This document shows positions 44,244 through 56,200 of a DNA stretch of 64,000 bases, piece by piece. The notes below the pieces were generated by a model. The model ran no database searches and had not been told where the DNA came from. It saw only the letters and a list, made by a program, of their open reading frames with translations. The stretch comes from Chimonanthus salicifolius (lineage: Eukaryota; Streptophyta; Magnoliopsida; Laurales; Calycanthaceae). The first letter of the stretch is position 1, and every line of letters starts with the position of its first letter. The DNA lies in contig CM023540.1 of NCBI GenBank assembly GCA_013350335.1, forward strand, positions 30,731,175 through 30,795,174, written 5' to 3'. The position numbers were made by a program, and so were the translations under genes.

Positions 44244-44689
44244 CCGTGGGATACCCCATGTAAAATTAATTTAAATGCATTAAATTCATCCCAAGGTGAA
44301 ATGATAAGGTGAATCGCCTCAACACTTTCAGTGATTTACTCTCTAATTAAGGAGATTAGAGGGAGAATATTTGAGTGCTTCTATGAAGCTAATTTGGGGT
44401 CAGTATTGAAGGGTTTTTTAAGACTGCATGTCACCTATTACACAATGAATTTGTCTCTTGTCTCCCATGGGCAACAGTAGCCCTAGGCCTTGTGGGGCCC
44501 ATAGAAATAGGATACAATGCATGAGAATTAGCAGATTTAAAAGTATTTGAAGGATGAGACTTCTCGTATAAAATCAAGTTCATTTTAATTGATAAAGTGG
44601 TGTGAGAAAAAAATCAACCGTTAAAATGGGACTAGCTCTAGATAAAATTTTAATCCAACAATAAAATAAAGTTGAATAAGTCATTGGGT

Positions 44690-44800
44690 ATGTACAAACT
44701 TCTCTATCCATACACACCGGATAAAACTACTAAGAGTGACCTTTATATATTGAGAGTGTGACTTAAACCCAGAACATCTCACAACTTATTATCATTCTTA
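44690..44800 (-). mobile_element. SINE-like fragment related to 39805-40020
   Basis: The minus strand shows GTTCTGGGTTTAAGTCACAC (box B-like), then GTCACTCTTAGTAGTTTTAT and CCGGTGTGTATGG, comparable to the body of 39805-40020. It is heavily diverged. Confidence 0.35.
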
Positions 44801-45047
44801 ATCTAAGATTTTTTTTAAAAATGAGTCCTATCTAAAATCGAAAGGCTGTGCATGTGGAATTTCACATGAGTTCATGTCAAGAGGGTCTACTATTCCACTT
44901 AAGTGACAATAATAATGTATTCATCTTTCTATCTAATTTTCTCTATAATATCTAGAATTTGGACATTATAGTTTGTCTTGATGTGCCAACGCAAGATATT
45001 CAATGATGAATCACCACACCATGACTTAGAAAAGACTTATGGTAGAA

Positions 45048-45107
45048 AACTCTCTCTCCCTCTCCCTCTCTGCTCTCTCTCCCTCTCCCTCTCCCTCTCC
45101 TCTCTCA
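45048..45107 (+). repeat. CCCTCT/CT polypyrimidine microsatellite
   Basis: A run of about 60 pyrimidines is built from CTCTCC and CCCTCT units. The open frame spanning it (44978-45262) contains a run of Ser-Leu from the repeat and has no domain. No function is implied. Confidence 0.85.
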
Positions 45108-45633
45108 AAGTCTTAAGTCCGTCAAAGAACATAATCACTTCCCTAAATTCAGGGCGACCTTTAGTCTGGACAAAAGCATGTGTTATGGGAGATTGTGCCA
45201 ATTCTCATCTGACCAAAATAACTCTTTTACTTGGAGACTTGAGGAGGAAGATGACTCTGTAACACAATCTTTACCAATAACCATTCAATACCCACTATTT
45301 TCCACCTTCCCATACTATTGTATATTTATTTGAATGTGCCCAATTAGACCCCACATAGACCACCTTTCTTGCATCTTTTGAGAAGGACTTGACTCACACC
45401 AATGTATGCATGCTTCCTTCCTCCACTCGTTTCTCTAAAACTAAAAAACCTGCAGAATTCCAACTAGTACACTCTACCAATCCCATAAAGTTGCTAAAAT
45501 TATAGGTCATCAGCCTCAAGGTCTGAGCACTTCCAAATCAATTTCTGTACATGTAATTTCAAATTTCAGCTGAATTTAGGCTGGTGCATACTGGGGTCAG
45601 GTTGGATTTGCCTCAAAAGGCCCTACAATTTCG

Positions 45634-45800
45634 TAATCCTGAGGGATTGGTTTGATGGTCACATACCCGTTGAGTTCAAGACCCTCTTAATACATAGGGC
45701 CACTCTCCGTTGTTTGAATTGGTATGTGTGGATTGGGAGATTTACATATTGCCCCAACAATTAATCAAGTGAGACACCTCAACACCTTGATCTAAAGAAA
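45634..45800 (+). mobile_element. SINE family B copy
   Basis: It begins AATCCTGAGGGATTGGTTTG (then ATGGTCA, box A-like), with a box B-like GTTGAGTTCAAGACCC. A body follows with GGCCACTC, GTGTGGATTGGGAGATTTAC, ATATTGCCCCAACAATTAAT, CAAGTGAGACACCTCAACAC and an A-rich end. The copy at 50374-50560 has the same order. Confidence 0.65.
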
Positions 45801-47772
45801 AGAAAGTCTCTACAATTTCTTGGACTGCTAATATTTTTCAATCTTTGTTGCTTACTTAGCTTGCAGGTCCATCAAATCAGCAATCTAGCTGACACAAAAG
45901 TAGTCCCAAGTTTACAAGCTCAAGGTCACCTATTAGTCCCTGTCTCATGTTGAAAAGGTACACTTGTAATTTACCTTTCAAAAGAAAGGGGTACCTTAAA
46001 ATTTACCCTCTTGTATGATAAGCCCTCGAGAGACACAAGATGTACTACTAAATCTCTAGATTAAGTAAAACTACAAAAGTTTTATCTTTTAAACACATCT
46101 TTTTATGGGGAAATTGATTTTTCTGCTAATGAAGAACAGGTAATTGTCAAGTAACTCATCATCTCTTTCTAGCCCTGAAACTTGAGTGGGGAAGTCAATA
46201 GTCTTAGATTCCATGTCCAGGCAATAAAGTTAAAAAGCATTACCTAAATATTAAAAACACTTAAAATAAAATAAAAGATTAAAAATCCATGTTTTACATG
46301 GTTATTATTCAACCATGTTATGATTTTCTTCTTCTTCTTCTTCACGTGTTATCATATAAGTACTTTTGTAAGAAATGGGGCTTACAATTGACCTTGTGGA
46401 GCAAGCATGGTGGAATTTCAGAAATGCCAAAAATGGGAAAAGAGGTCTACCCAATTTGATTCTACTACTTTATGTTGTTCCCAATGCCATAAACCTTGTG
46501 AAGGTTGAAAAGAGAGGATTCAAATGGCAGATTCTGTATTTTTTTATTCCTTAGCTGGTTCTTATCACTCAATGTATTTGTGCCACATGTGTTGTGGCTT
46601 TTTTTTTCTTCTAAGTTCTCCTTTTAACCTGTCATCCTTACTCCCTTTCCAATGTTTAATGAAGCTAGATAGATAGATAAGTCAATCCAATCTTCCTGTT
46701 TAGTTAATGATCTTGTGAAGATGGGTTAGGTCAAAATATTTTCAAAATCATTTGGACTCTTGGATTCAGTTCATATCAACCTACATTTGTAGTATAAGAC
46801 CATAATTCAGACATACCAACAAAACTTCTTTGTTTCTTTCTTTCATGCCATGAAGCAGACAAACAGAACATGGCTCAAGTTAGGGGTCAAGTTGTCTCTG
46901 CTTAGGTCCTCTTGTGGTTGAAACTTGGTGTCTAAGATTGCCTCAATATAACAAGACAATGCCAATACAAAGATTATATTGATTCATTAACATTTTTCCT
47001 ATTATAATTTAGGAACAGTCTAACTACTTCCTTTGAAATTCATAACAGACAAGAACTCCCATGGAATTTCATTGATTAATCTTGCTTAAAATCCGGATGA
47101 ACACATGAATTTAACATATTAAAAATGTGCTCTTGCATTTAATTCAAATTTTAAGTTTTTCCTTTTGTAGACAACTCTAGATCGTGATCTTATGCGGGCA
47201 TACGAATTTTAAATAATTGGGGGCACAACTTGCTGTTTTTAACTATTAGGTAGTCTAATGTGATGCATAGCCGTTGCTGTTATCAGTGTTTCTCATTACA
47301 CTTTCAGTTCTTGATGATCATTATTGAGAGACTAAATCCTAAAAAATAAAATAGAACAGAGGCTTTTTGTTTTAAGTACTTGAAAGTTTGAATTAACAAA
47401 ATTAATAACTTTGATGACAATGATGAATACTCTAAACCTCAACTTACAAACAATCCGACTGCTAAAATATTGAAACCAAAACACAAAATATCACCTGTAA
47501 TCTTTGTAAGTTGTATTATAATTTTATATGAATTAGAGGACAAGTAGATCATTAAGAAAAGAAAGTAGATAGAAGAGAGGAGAAAAGAGGAGAGAGGATC
47601 ATGCACTTGAACACACTTACATCTATCCAATCAATTGAGGAATCTCTTTTTAAATCCCTACTACTCTCATCATTCCATTCAAAACCAACAAGGTCTTGTC
47701 TCTCTTCTTCCTAGCATTTTCCTTCTCCCTCCATTGCACTTCTTTCTACATTCAAACAAATCTTACACTACA
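45801..47772. promoter_or_regulatory. Upstream region of the PUCHI-like ERF gene
   Basis: About 2 kb lies upstream of the ATG at 47773 with no gene. A GA-rich stretch at 47570-47600 (GAAGAGAGGAGAAAAGAGGA) and a TATA-like TTTTTAAATCC near 47647 precede a pyrimidine-rich leader (47680-47750). Start-site placement is inference. A stretch upstream of the ATG is open by chance and encodes non-conserved sequence. Confidence 0.4.
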
Positions 47773-48803
47773 ATGTCCACATCTAGAGCCTTAGATAAGA
47801 CTTCCAAAAGTGAGCAAACTCACTTCTCTCAAATGGGTTTTTCTCTAATCCAAACAAGCACATCCCCATCCAGCTCAAATGAGAGGAAAAGTAGGAAAAA
47901 ACAAGCAGAGCCAGGGAAATTTCTTGGTGTGAGGAGGAGACCTTGGGGAAGGTATGCTGCTGAAATTAGGGACCCTTCAACCAAAGAGAGGCATTGGCTT
48001 GGGACCTTTGACACTGCACAAGAAGCAGCCCTGGCTTATGATAGGGCTGCCCTTTCCATGAGAGGCACCCAAGCAAGAACCAACTTCATCTACACTTCTG
48101 ACACCACCTCAGTTGACACACATCTGACACCTTTTGATCCCCAAAATCTAAAAGCCCAGCATCCATCAACCTTCTTCCTCAACGCTAAAACCAAGCCCAC
48201 TTCCAATCATAATGACCCATTTCGACCCGACCCGAATCTGGCTACATACCAATCAGATTTCAATTTCACCACATGTACTCAAACTCCATGTGGGGGAGCA
48301 ACCAATGACAATTTCTTCTTCTCAACTGATTCTGGGTCTGGTTATTTGGATAGCATTGTTAGTAATACCTACTCTAAATCTACTACAAACGCGACTTTTT
48401 CGAGTGATGATAATGGTAGTAATTCTGGTTATGGCACATACACTCTCTCTTACTACTCCCACCAACAGTCAAGTTCAAAGCAGTGGTGCCATTTCTACAA
48501 ATAATGCTTCTTTGGATGCTTTGGATGGTATTCAAAATGCTTCAAATGATGGAATGTTGACGTCCTTTCGGTGAACTGAATCATGGCCTTTGGTCCGACG
48601 AGCCTTCATGGGAGCTAACTGCTTGCGACCTTCCCAATGTTATCAGCAGCGGTCCATTGATGGTGGATGACTGTTTCATTGAAGCTATGAATCCACTTAC
48701 TCACAATCCGTTTGACGGGTTTACACCCCAGCCTTCTGGTACTTATTCTCCATCAATCTCTTCACTCACAGAAGATATTGATTTGGGTTACTCATTGTTT
48801 TGA
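47773..48803 (+). CDS. PUCHI: PUCHI/FZP-type AP2/ERF transcription factor, two frameshifts
   Basis: PUCHI (Arabidopsis ERF086; FRIZZY PANICLE in rice) is a nuclear AP2/ERF factor that controls lateral root and floral meristem patterning. The start MSTSRALDK fits the family. One AP2 domain covers about residues 49-106 ([52 protein letters not shown]), with the Ala and Asp typical of ERF binding. The annotated-looking frame ends at 48504 in a non-conserved tail. The next frame reads [17 protein letters not shown] and then GMLTS. A third carries the C-terminus [20 protein letters not shown] and [14 protein letters not shown] to the stop at 48801-48803. Each shift is one base too many in a run: AAA 48477-48479 and TTT 48566-48568. 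Corrected length is 342 residues. The conserved C-terminus argues that the gene is, or was until recently, functional. No intron is seen. Confidence 0.87.
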
Positions 48804-50373
48804 GAATTGATATGAACTCTTTGTGCCTGTAAACAAGTTACTTTCAGTTTTTCTTCCTTTTTATCGCGTTTCTCTTTTGTTTTCGGAGTCGTCGATAACT
48901 CTAATTCAGCAAGGAAGAACTTCACCATTTCAAACTACAGACAGACAGACAGAGAGAGAGACACAGAGACAGAGAGATTCCTCTGTTTCTGCAATTTCAG
49001 GTCTTATCAGCTGAAGTTACAGGTACCTATGCCAATCTGCATTGCATGTTTAATGTTTAGAGAACTCTCATATCTTCTCATGATTATGATTTTCACCCTT
49101 GACATCACTTCATTTTACAAAATTCAAAATCATGTGGGCTCCATCACTCATCATCTACATCAAGATTTCACTTTCAGTAAATTTTCAGTGCGGATGCTTC
49201 ATAACCTGTTTGTTTAATGTTACCCCATTCTTCTTTTTCACATTATTCATAGTTTTGAAAAAGGATCTTATACTTTCTACTTTGGTGTTCATTTTTTTTT
49301 TCTAATTGTTTCAGATTCTCATCTCACGAGGGTTTCATGAAGAAGATACAAGTATTGAACAACAATAGATATTTGAGATCTTAACAGCCTACGTTAGCCA
49401 ATGTTCATATGTTTAACACAATCAGTCTTTGTTTTAATGTTTAATGGGTTCAATGCTCATATCTTGTACTGAAGAATGTGATGTTCATGCTACTAAAACT
49501 CAGTTGTATTATGTATATCACCATGCTTTTTGTGGGAAAATACATTAATCCAATTCTGCCAAACTGCCAAGAGTTGCTGGTGTAGTTTCCAGGCGATCTA
49601 GGGTTCGTTTGAGATTAGCTTGAAGTGAAATGATCATCCACGTACTAAAATGAAGGGCCACCAAATGAAGTGATGTTGGGTCGACCAGAAAGATCTTTAT
49701 TTAAAAATGAGACCCACCAAAAATTCACTTTCTCAATTGAATAAAATTATATTTTAAGCGTTCTAAATTTTGAATAATCTACATTATTTTTAATCTTTTA
49801 AACTTAGTGGCCTTCAAAAACATGACTTGATTGATCTAATCAATACTATTTTTAATAGACTTTATATTCAAACAAAAATCTTACCAACAAATCCCTCGTA
49901 ACCCTATATAATAGGCCATGTATCTAAATTATCGTCATCATTCATAGTCAAAATCTCATCTATCTGGAATCAGCTTTCTTACTTTTATTACTCCATTTAA
50001 CCCCTATCATAAGTCATACCGTCAATCACTTCATACCCAAGTTATCCATCACATGTGATCATCCTTTTATTTGACTATTTGTTGAAGTGCAAATTGAGAT
50101 AGGGCAAGTTTAGACTTGAGTTTACTGTCCATTGGCTTGATCTCGTTTGTTTCCCATCAAATCAAGCTACACTTGAGTTCAAGCCAAGCTCAAACTTAAC
50201 TCGTTAAATTGTAACTGAGCATTCAAGGTCAAATTTATTTAGAAATCAAACCGGACATAGCTGATTTTTAGCACTCTCGATAATGCATATTGTCTGTGAA
50301 CTTGAATCTAAATTCAACATATACATAATATATCTTCAATATTTACGATGCGATATAATTAATCTGCATAATA
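48804..50373. other. 3' flank of the ERF gene and intergenic DNA
   Basis: A GACAGACAGACAGAGAGAGA run lies at 48942-48960. CT-rich and AT-rich sequence follows, with only short frames. The 3' untranslated region probably extends into the first few hundred bases. No transposon with readable borders was found. Confidence 0.5.
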
Positions 50374-50560
50374 TAATCCTGAGGGTTTAGCTTGATGGTC
50401 AATTCTCATTCTTGTTTGTGTAAAGTCTTGAGATCCAACCTCCCTCAACACAAAAAAGGTCACTCATCTTAATTTTGTACTCAACGTGTGCAGATTGGGA
50501 GGTTTACATATGCCCCAAAGATTAATCAAGTGGGACCTTTGGATACATTGATCTTCAAAA
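50374..50560 (+). mobile_element. SINE family B copy
   Basis: It begins AATCCTGAGGGTTTAGCTTG (then ATGG, box A-like), with a box B-like TTGAGATCCAACCTCC. The body includes TGTGCAGATTGGGAGGTTTA, CATATGCCCCAAAGATTAAT, CAAGTGGGACCTTTGG and an A-run. A partial relative lies at about 51340-51440 (GAGGTTTATCC, TGTGCAGATTAAGAG). Confidence 0.65.
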
Positions 50561-50582
50561 AAAAAATCTAAATAAATACATG

Positions 50583-50585
<3 letters not shown>

Positions 50586-50633
<48 letters not shown>
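50586..50633. repeat. (AT)n microsatellite, about 48 bp
   Basis: A pure TA/AT run immediately follows the SINE family B A-rich end and leads into GTGTGTG. SINE tails are common seeds of such microsatellites. The length is likely to vary between individuals and assemblies. Confidence 0.9.
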
Positions 50634-50641
<8 letters not shown>

Positions 50642-51779
50642 AAAAAACTAATAAGGCTAATTGCAATTTAAAAGCATAAAACTTTTGATTTTGATCATTT
50701 TTTAGGCTTGAATAATTGGGTGTCGAGTCCCTTGCTATTTAAGGACTTTTTAATTTATTGTTGACTGCATAAATTATTGATTGGATTACATGCAAGCATT
50801 ATACTTTTTTAAGTTGGAATTTTGAAAGTCAGCCTCCGATAAAAAAGTTGTATATTAATTTCCTCATTTTACAATATATAAAATAAAATACTAAATTAAT
50901 CCTCAAATTATATCTTTTTATACCATTTGCTAATGTAGCAAGTCACTTGATTAGTATTTTAACCGACTCTTGAAAAAATAATCAATTGCAATTTGTCACG
51001 TGAACTTAAGGGTATAAAAAGACATAACTTAAAAATAAGTATAGCATCTCCCGTATATGAATATTTACTTAATATAGAAAAAAAAATGAAGAATTGCTCA
51101 TATTGTTTGTTTCCAACTTTAGATATCTTTGTATTTTTCCATATACTCAAATATTTTACACAGGAAACACTTACAAATTTTACAATTACAATTTACGATT
51201 TGCTGCTTAAAATATAAAATAATTGACCCGTATGATTTAATTTTCACAACGTTGACATCACTTCTTACCTCAAAATCCAAGGGACTGATTAATGAAAATT
51301 TGTGAGCAGATGATAATATTTTTTATGAAAATTAAAATGGTATAAAAGGTGGATTGAGAGGTTTATCCATTATTTTATACCTGGCTTGTGCAGATTAAGA
51401 GCAGGTGAAACGCCTAAATACCTGATCGTCCAAAAAAATTGGACTGCAAGAAAAGAATGTATCTAGATAATACGTATTGGGGCCTTTATTAAAAATAATA
51501 ATAATAATAATAATAGGTTAATAATACATTTCTGTTTTGGCCAATATCTCGATTTTGGAACCCCATAGCTAGCAGACCCAACCACTGTTGGGTCATGACC
51601 CACAATTTGTCCAATCCCATTTTGCATAAGCACACTGGCCAATACTTCAGTTGAAACCTAATGTGGTTACTCATCCATGCTAAATTGGGTCTCGTCCATC
51701 TTACATTCAGGTCCATCAGGTTCGAGGTCCTCAAATCAAGTGTCGCCCATCGGTATGGCCCACTAATTTGTTTCTTTGG

Positions 51780-51977
51780 TTACCTTGACGTTACTTGGAC
51801 AAACATGGGTAACCAGGAGTGGATAACTAATTATAAATATCATTTGTTTCAAAAGTAAAAGTGCAGGGATAAACAAAGGTAAATTTGAAATTTTTCATCT
51901 TTACCATTTAATTATCAAACAAGAGTAACAAGGGATAACACCTCATTCCCCTTACACCCCCTCATCCAAACGCAGCC
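51780..51977. mobile_element. Partial Tourist-like MITE (right end)
   Basis: The stretch ends CATCCAAACGCAGCC, matching the right terminus of 26616-26828, and shares its GGTAA/GGATAAC interior words. A matching left end GGCTGCGTTTG was not found, so the element is truncated or its left border is too diverged. Confidence 0.45.
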
Positions 51978-53233
51978 ATCAGTTTCAAACTTTAAAAACT
52001 CCTCCTTACAAACTGTCTAGTCCCAATGTTACCCATCAAACACCAACAATTAGGCTTCAAGCATCTTGTCCTGCAAGTGACTTCACACGTTTATGAACAT
52101 GATAATTCCCACAATTCACTTGGATCAACAATTGTCAACCATATCAATAGAGTCTGCTAGGTTTGCAACTCACAAACCAATCAGGTTGCCCTGGGCTAGG
52201 TGTGAGCTTACAAACCTTTCCCAACTTCATACAAAGTGGGGCCGGTCAAAGCTCATCACCATATGTTAAATGCCAACCGGTCAAGTTCAAGCACCGCTCA
52301 TTGGCAAATTATATAACCCATTTGTGTTTAAATGCCAAGCCCGGCTACGTCTGGGTTCATGCCAGGGCAGCCCATTGAAACCCTACCCTTCTGTTTGCAC
52401 AATATCAATGTCACTAGGTAGGATTTGCAATTCTGCTTCATTTCCTCCTGAATGCTATCTCTATGAAATGATTCAAAAACCTTAATGTGTAATAATCTGG
52501 TAGAGATAAAGAGAGCAAGGGACAACACACAGTCAAAGGGGCGTCTCTTATTAGATAAATACCCATCATACAAGTACTTATAAAGCAGTTCTAAGTTTCA
52601 TATAATAGCCACAATTACCCTTCCATCTCAGTGGGGAGAAGCTCCTTGCAAGTATCTAATCTTTTATGTTTACAATAAATTTTGGACAAAAAGGGAAGGG
52701 CCAATAAAACCTTCCAATCTCTGTTTTGAGTTCAGTAAACAGGCTTAGAATGTCTAAATCGCAAGCCTGTTCCAAAAGAAAGAAAAAGGAAAAATAAAAT
52801 AAAATGCACACACAGACAAGACAAAAAGAAAAAGAAAGGACATGGGGACTGCCTGGAATATGACTAATCCTTCTTGTTTCGGAAAGGTAAGAGCATAAAT
52901 TAGAGCAGCAGATTTTGGAGCTTGAGAGATTGGGGAATTCTGTGGTACTTATTAGGCAAAAGAGGTGGAACACTGAAGTTGCTATACCTTTTTGAGGGCA
53001 GGTAGTTTATTCAAACACAAAAAAGTTGGCCATTTGACGATTTTATGAACAGAAGGATAACCAAACCTGGTTGAAGATGGAACCCTGAACACATATGAAG
53101 TTTGTATCTAGGATATGTGAGCCTATTATGTTTCCTGGTGTATAATGACAACAATGAAACTGAAAAGGTACATGATATGCAGATCAGAGGGGAGACACTG
53201 ACAAACGAGTTTATGGTATTTGCTCAGCTCGAA

Positions 53234-56200
53234 CTAAGAATCACCCCCATGACCCATGCTACTGTTACCACTCGATGGAGCAGAGCTATGACTGGAGATT
53301 TGGATATGTAACTGAGGAACTGATGCACCAGCCCGTGAGAAAAGTGAACCCACTGATCCACTAGACGAATTCTCAGTAGACGGCATTCTGGCAGATGAAT
53401 CCTTGGTGGACCCAGAAACAAATTCGCGCCGTAGCTCTGAGGTTGAGGATGGGGCCAGGGTACCCAATGATAATCCAATGGGGTAGGGAGCAACAGGCAT
53501 ATCAGCTAGTGAAGAGGCTGATGGACTGTAACTCAGTGTTCCCATCGGATGATCAAATTTGCATGTCGGTCCAAACTTGCATACACCATTTTGTGCATAG
53601 AAAGAGCATAGCGGCGCCCCCTGTTAATAAAATCCCAGTTAGACATAAGAGTTAAAATTGTCAATACAAAACTGCATAGTGAAAAACAACAGATGTCAAA
53701 ATCTAAGCCATCAATATAGAAAAACTATTAGCACAGGCATATACAATGATAAAGTTGCATGAATGGGTTTGAATGGAATCTAACATGAATTGTTTTATTA
53801 TTTACAGTTCTCGACGCTGAAACCAAACTTGTAAAGCTCTCTCTCTCTCTCTCTCTCTGCAAGATATGTTTGTTGTACATGACAATCTGTTTTCAACAAG
53901 TGTGCATCTCCATAATATATAATACAAGGCAAAACTCCAGTCCCTCCATGAATTGCCATCTCTCTGCAAGATATATTTGTTGTACATGACCATCTGTTTT
54001 CAACAAGTGTGCATCTCCATAATATATAATACAAGGCAAAACTCCAGTCCCTCCACGAATTGTCATATGTCCAAATTTGACACTGGAATAATATGACCCT
54101 TGAATTGAGACAAAAAATGTTACCCTCAAATACTTTCAACTTTGGACCATTTAATGCACATAAAGGCATGAGTTTTTGGTCCAACAAGAACACTTCCTAG
54201 CTCCAATCTCTTCCATGATTGGAATGCATCAATGTGCATTCTATATATAATTGGGGAAGGGAGGGGGGGTGTTTACCAGCCATAGCCTACTGTAAAATTT
54301 TCATTTGATCCTGCAACAGTCCATAGTTCTAACCAAATGAATATCCACTATTGGATTAAATTGGATCTTTGAGACCTTAGAAAATATGGCTTCACTTATC
54401 TGATTAAAATGATTTTTTATAGGCACCCTATTCAAGTAACAACCTTTCAAACCAGTCCATTAACATGGGCCCCATGTAGAAGTCCTCAAATTGCCTCAAA
54501 TAAACTAGTATCCAGGGTGACACTATTTCTGGGTGAAACCTCGAGGGACCAACCTAGGCACATTCCAATTCAAGGGAATAGTTGAGTTTAAAGAGTCTAA
54601 ATGGTGCCCAAGTTCATGGATCCCCAGCTATGGTATCACCTCGGCATGGTCAGGCCCACCTATGATCAATTTCCTCCACACTACCCTAACTTCCTCTACA
54701 TTCAAAACCAGCCTAGGCCAACACCCTCCAATTGTTCAACATTTGAATGAAGCAGGGAGGAGAAGGGAGAAAAACCTTCATTTTATAAAAAAATTAAAGG
54801 CCTTCTGACAATGGTTGAAATGATCTGTTGGCACCAACTTTTGGTAGACCCCTTAATACAAGATTATGTACCCACTTGTACTATTATATGCCAAAGAGTA
54901 GGGCCCATAACTATAACACATCATGACAAAAAAGACTGACTCGTTAATATAAGACTATTTGTGTGTACTTGCATGGGTAAATCCAGGTCCCCCAATGCGT
55001 GCACACATACTCACCACAAAAGTCTAACTTGGACTGACACACTTCCAACCATGTTCTCCACTCTATATGATCCAATAGCCAAAAATATCATCACTTAACA
55101 TTTAAAATTCTAAACCTCAAACCCTGATATTGTGCCCAGCATTGAACAGTCCTCTAATGTGCATCTGACCTTTTCAGTTGTCATATCACAAAAGGCTTCA
55201 AAGCCCAATATCAAGGGTTGGGTTGATCGAATGAGGCTCAAAGCTTCCTATCCAGATGATTTCAAACAAACCCCTTCACATGTTTCCAAACATGTCATGG
55301 ATGTGCCCCATGACATAGGGCACACTTAATAAGCATGTAGAAGCTCCCGATACCAATACCAACTGAGGAAGACATCATGGGACACCAGTAAAGAATGATG
55401 CATCGAAATCTAGATTTTACACCTCATCATGGCTAGATGATAAATTTCTGTACCATCCCTACATATCTGACCATGGATAGAGGCAAATCCAGTAGTGGAT
55501 AGCCCAAATTGTGTATAGAGCTGGGATTAGATTGCTTGGAAGGCCTAATATGGCTGTTTATTTCATCAAATTGGGTTTGGAGAGTTGTTTTGTCCGTTGG
55601 ATCGTGGTTGGCTTGATCCGAACCATTTAAATGGTTCCAGCCACTTGGAATTGTCGTAGTAATTGACTTAAGAAGTTTATTTTATTGCTTATTTTATTTT
55701 ATTTGAATATCAACTCTATGGGATGTAACAAGTTATTTTGAGTGGCTTGTATTGTTTACAAATGTGGCACACATGTATGTATCTCTAAGTTTTATTACGT
55801 TTTCTCATATATAATTGTAAACACTCATTATTTCATAATAGAATACAAGTGAAGAAATTTTCTACATGCTCTTTTGAGAAGACCGGTGGTGTGACTCTAA
55901 GGAAATCAGATGTATTCTATCCTTTCTCATCATAATCTCTTCTTCTTCCTCTCATTTTCTTTCTTCTCCAACTTCTTCCCCAATTTTCTTGCATCTGTGG
56001 AACCCTAAGTAGTCCAAAAATCCCAAATCTAACCCAACCAACCCCAGATCAGAACTTTGCAAGCCGTGACCCAAACCTCACCCGGATCATACAACCATAT
56101 GGACTATCGTACAACAAGGTCAATTTTGTCATTTTTTGGCTTTGTTGCATTCTGACCTAGTTCCCTGCCCTGCAAACGAACATTTTTGTGCAAAAACCCT

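Noticed and set aside
47635..47772. N-terminal extension of the ERF frame by 46 residues
   Set aside because: The extension encodes leader-like CT-rich sequence, and the internal ATG at 47773 gives the family start MSTS. The upstream part is not conserved-looking.
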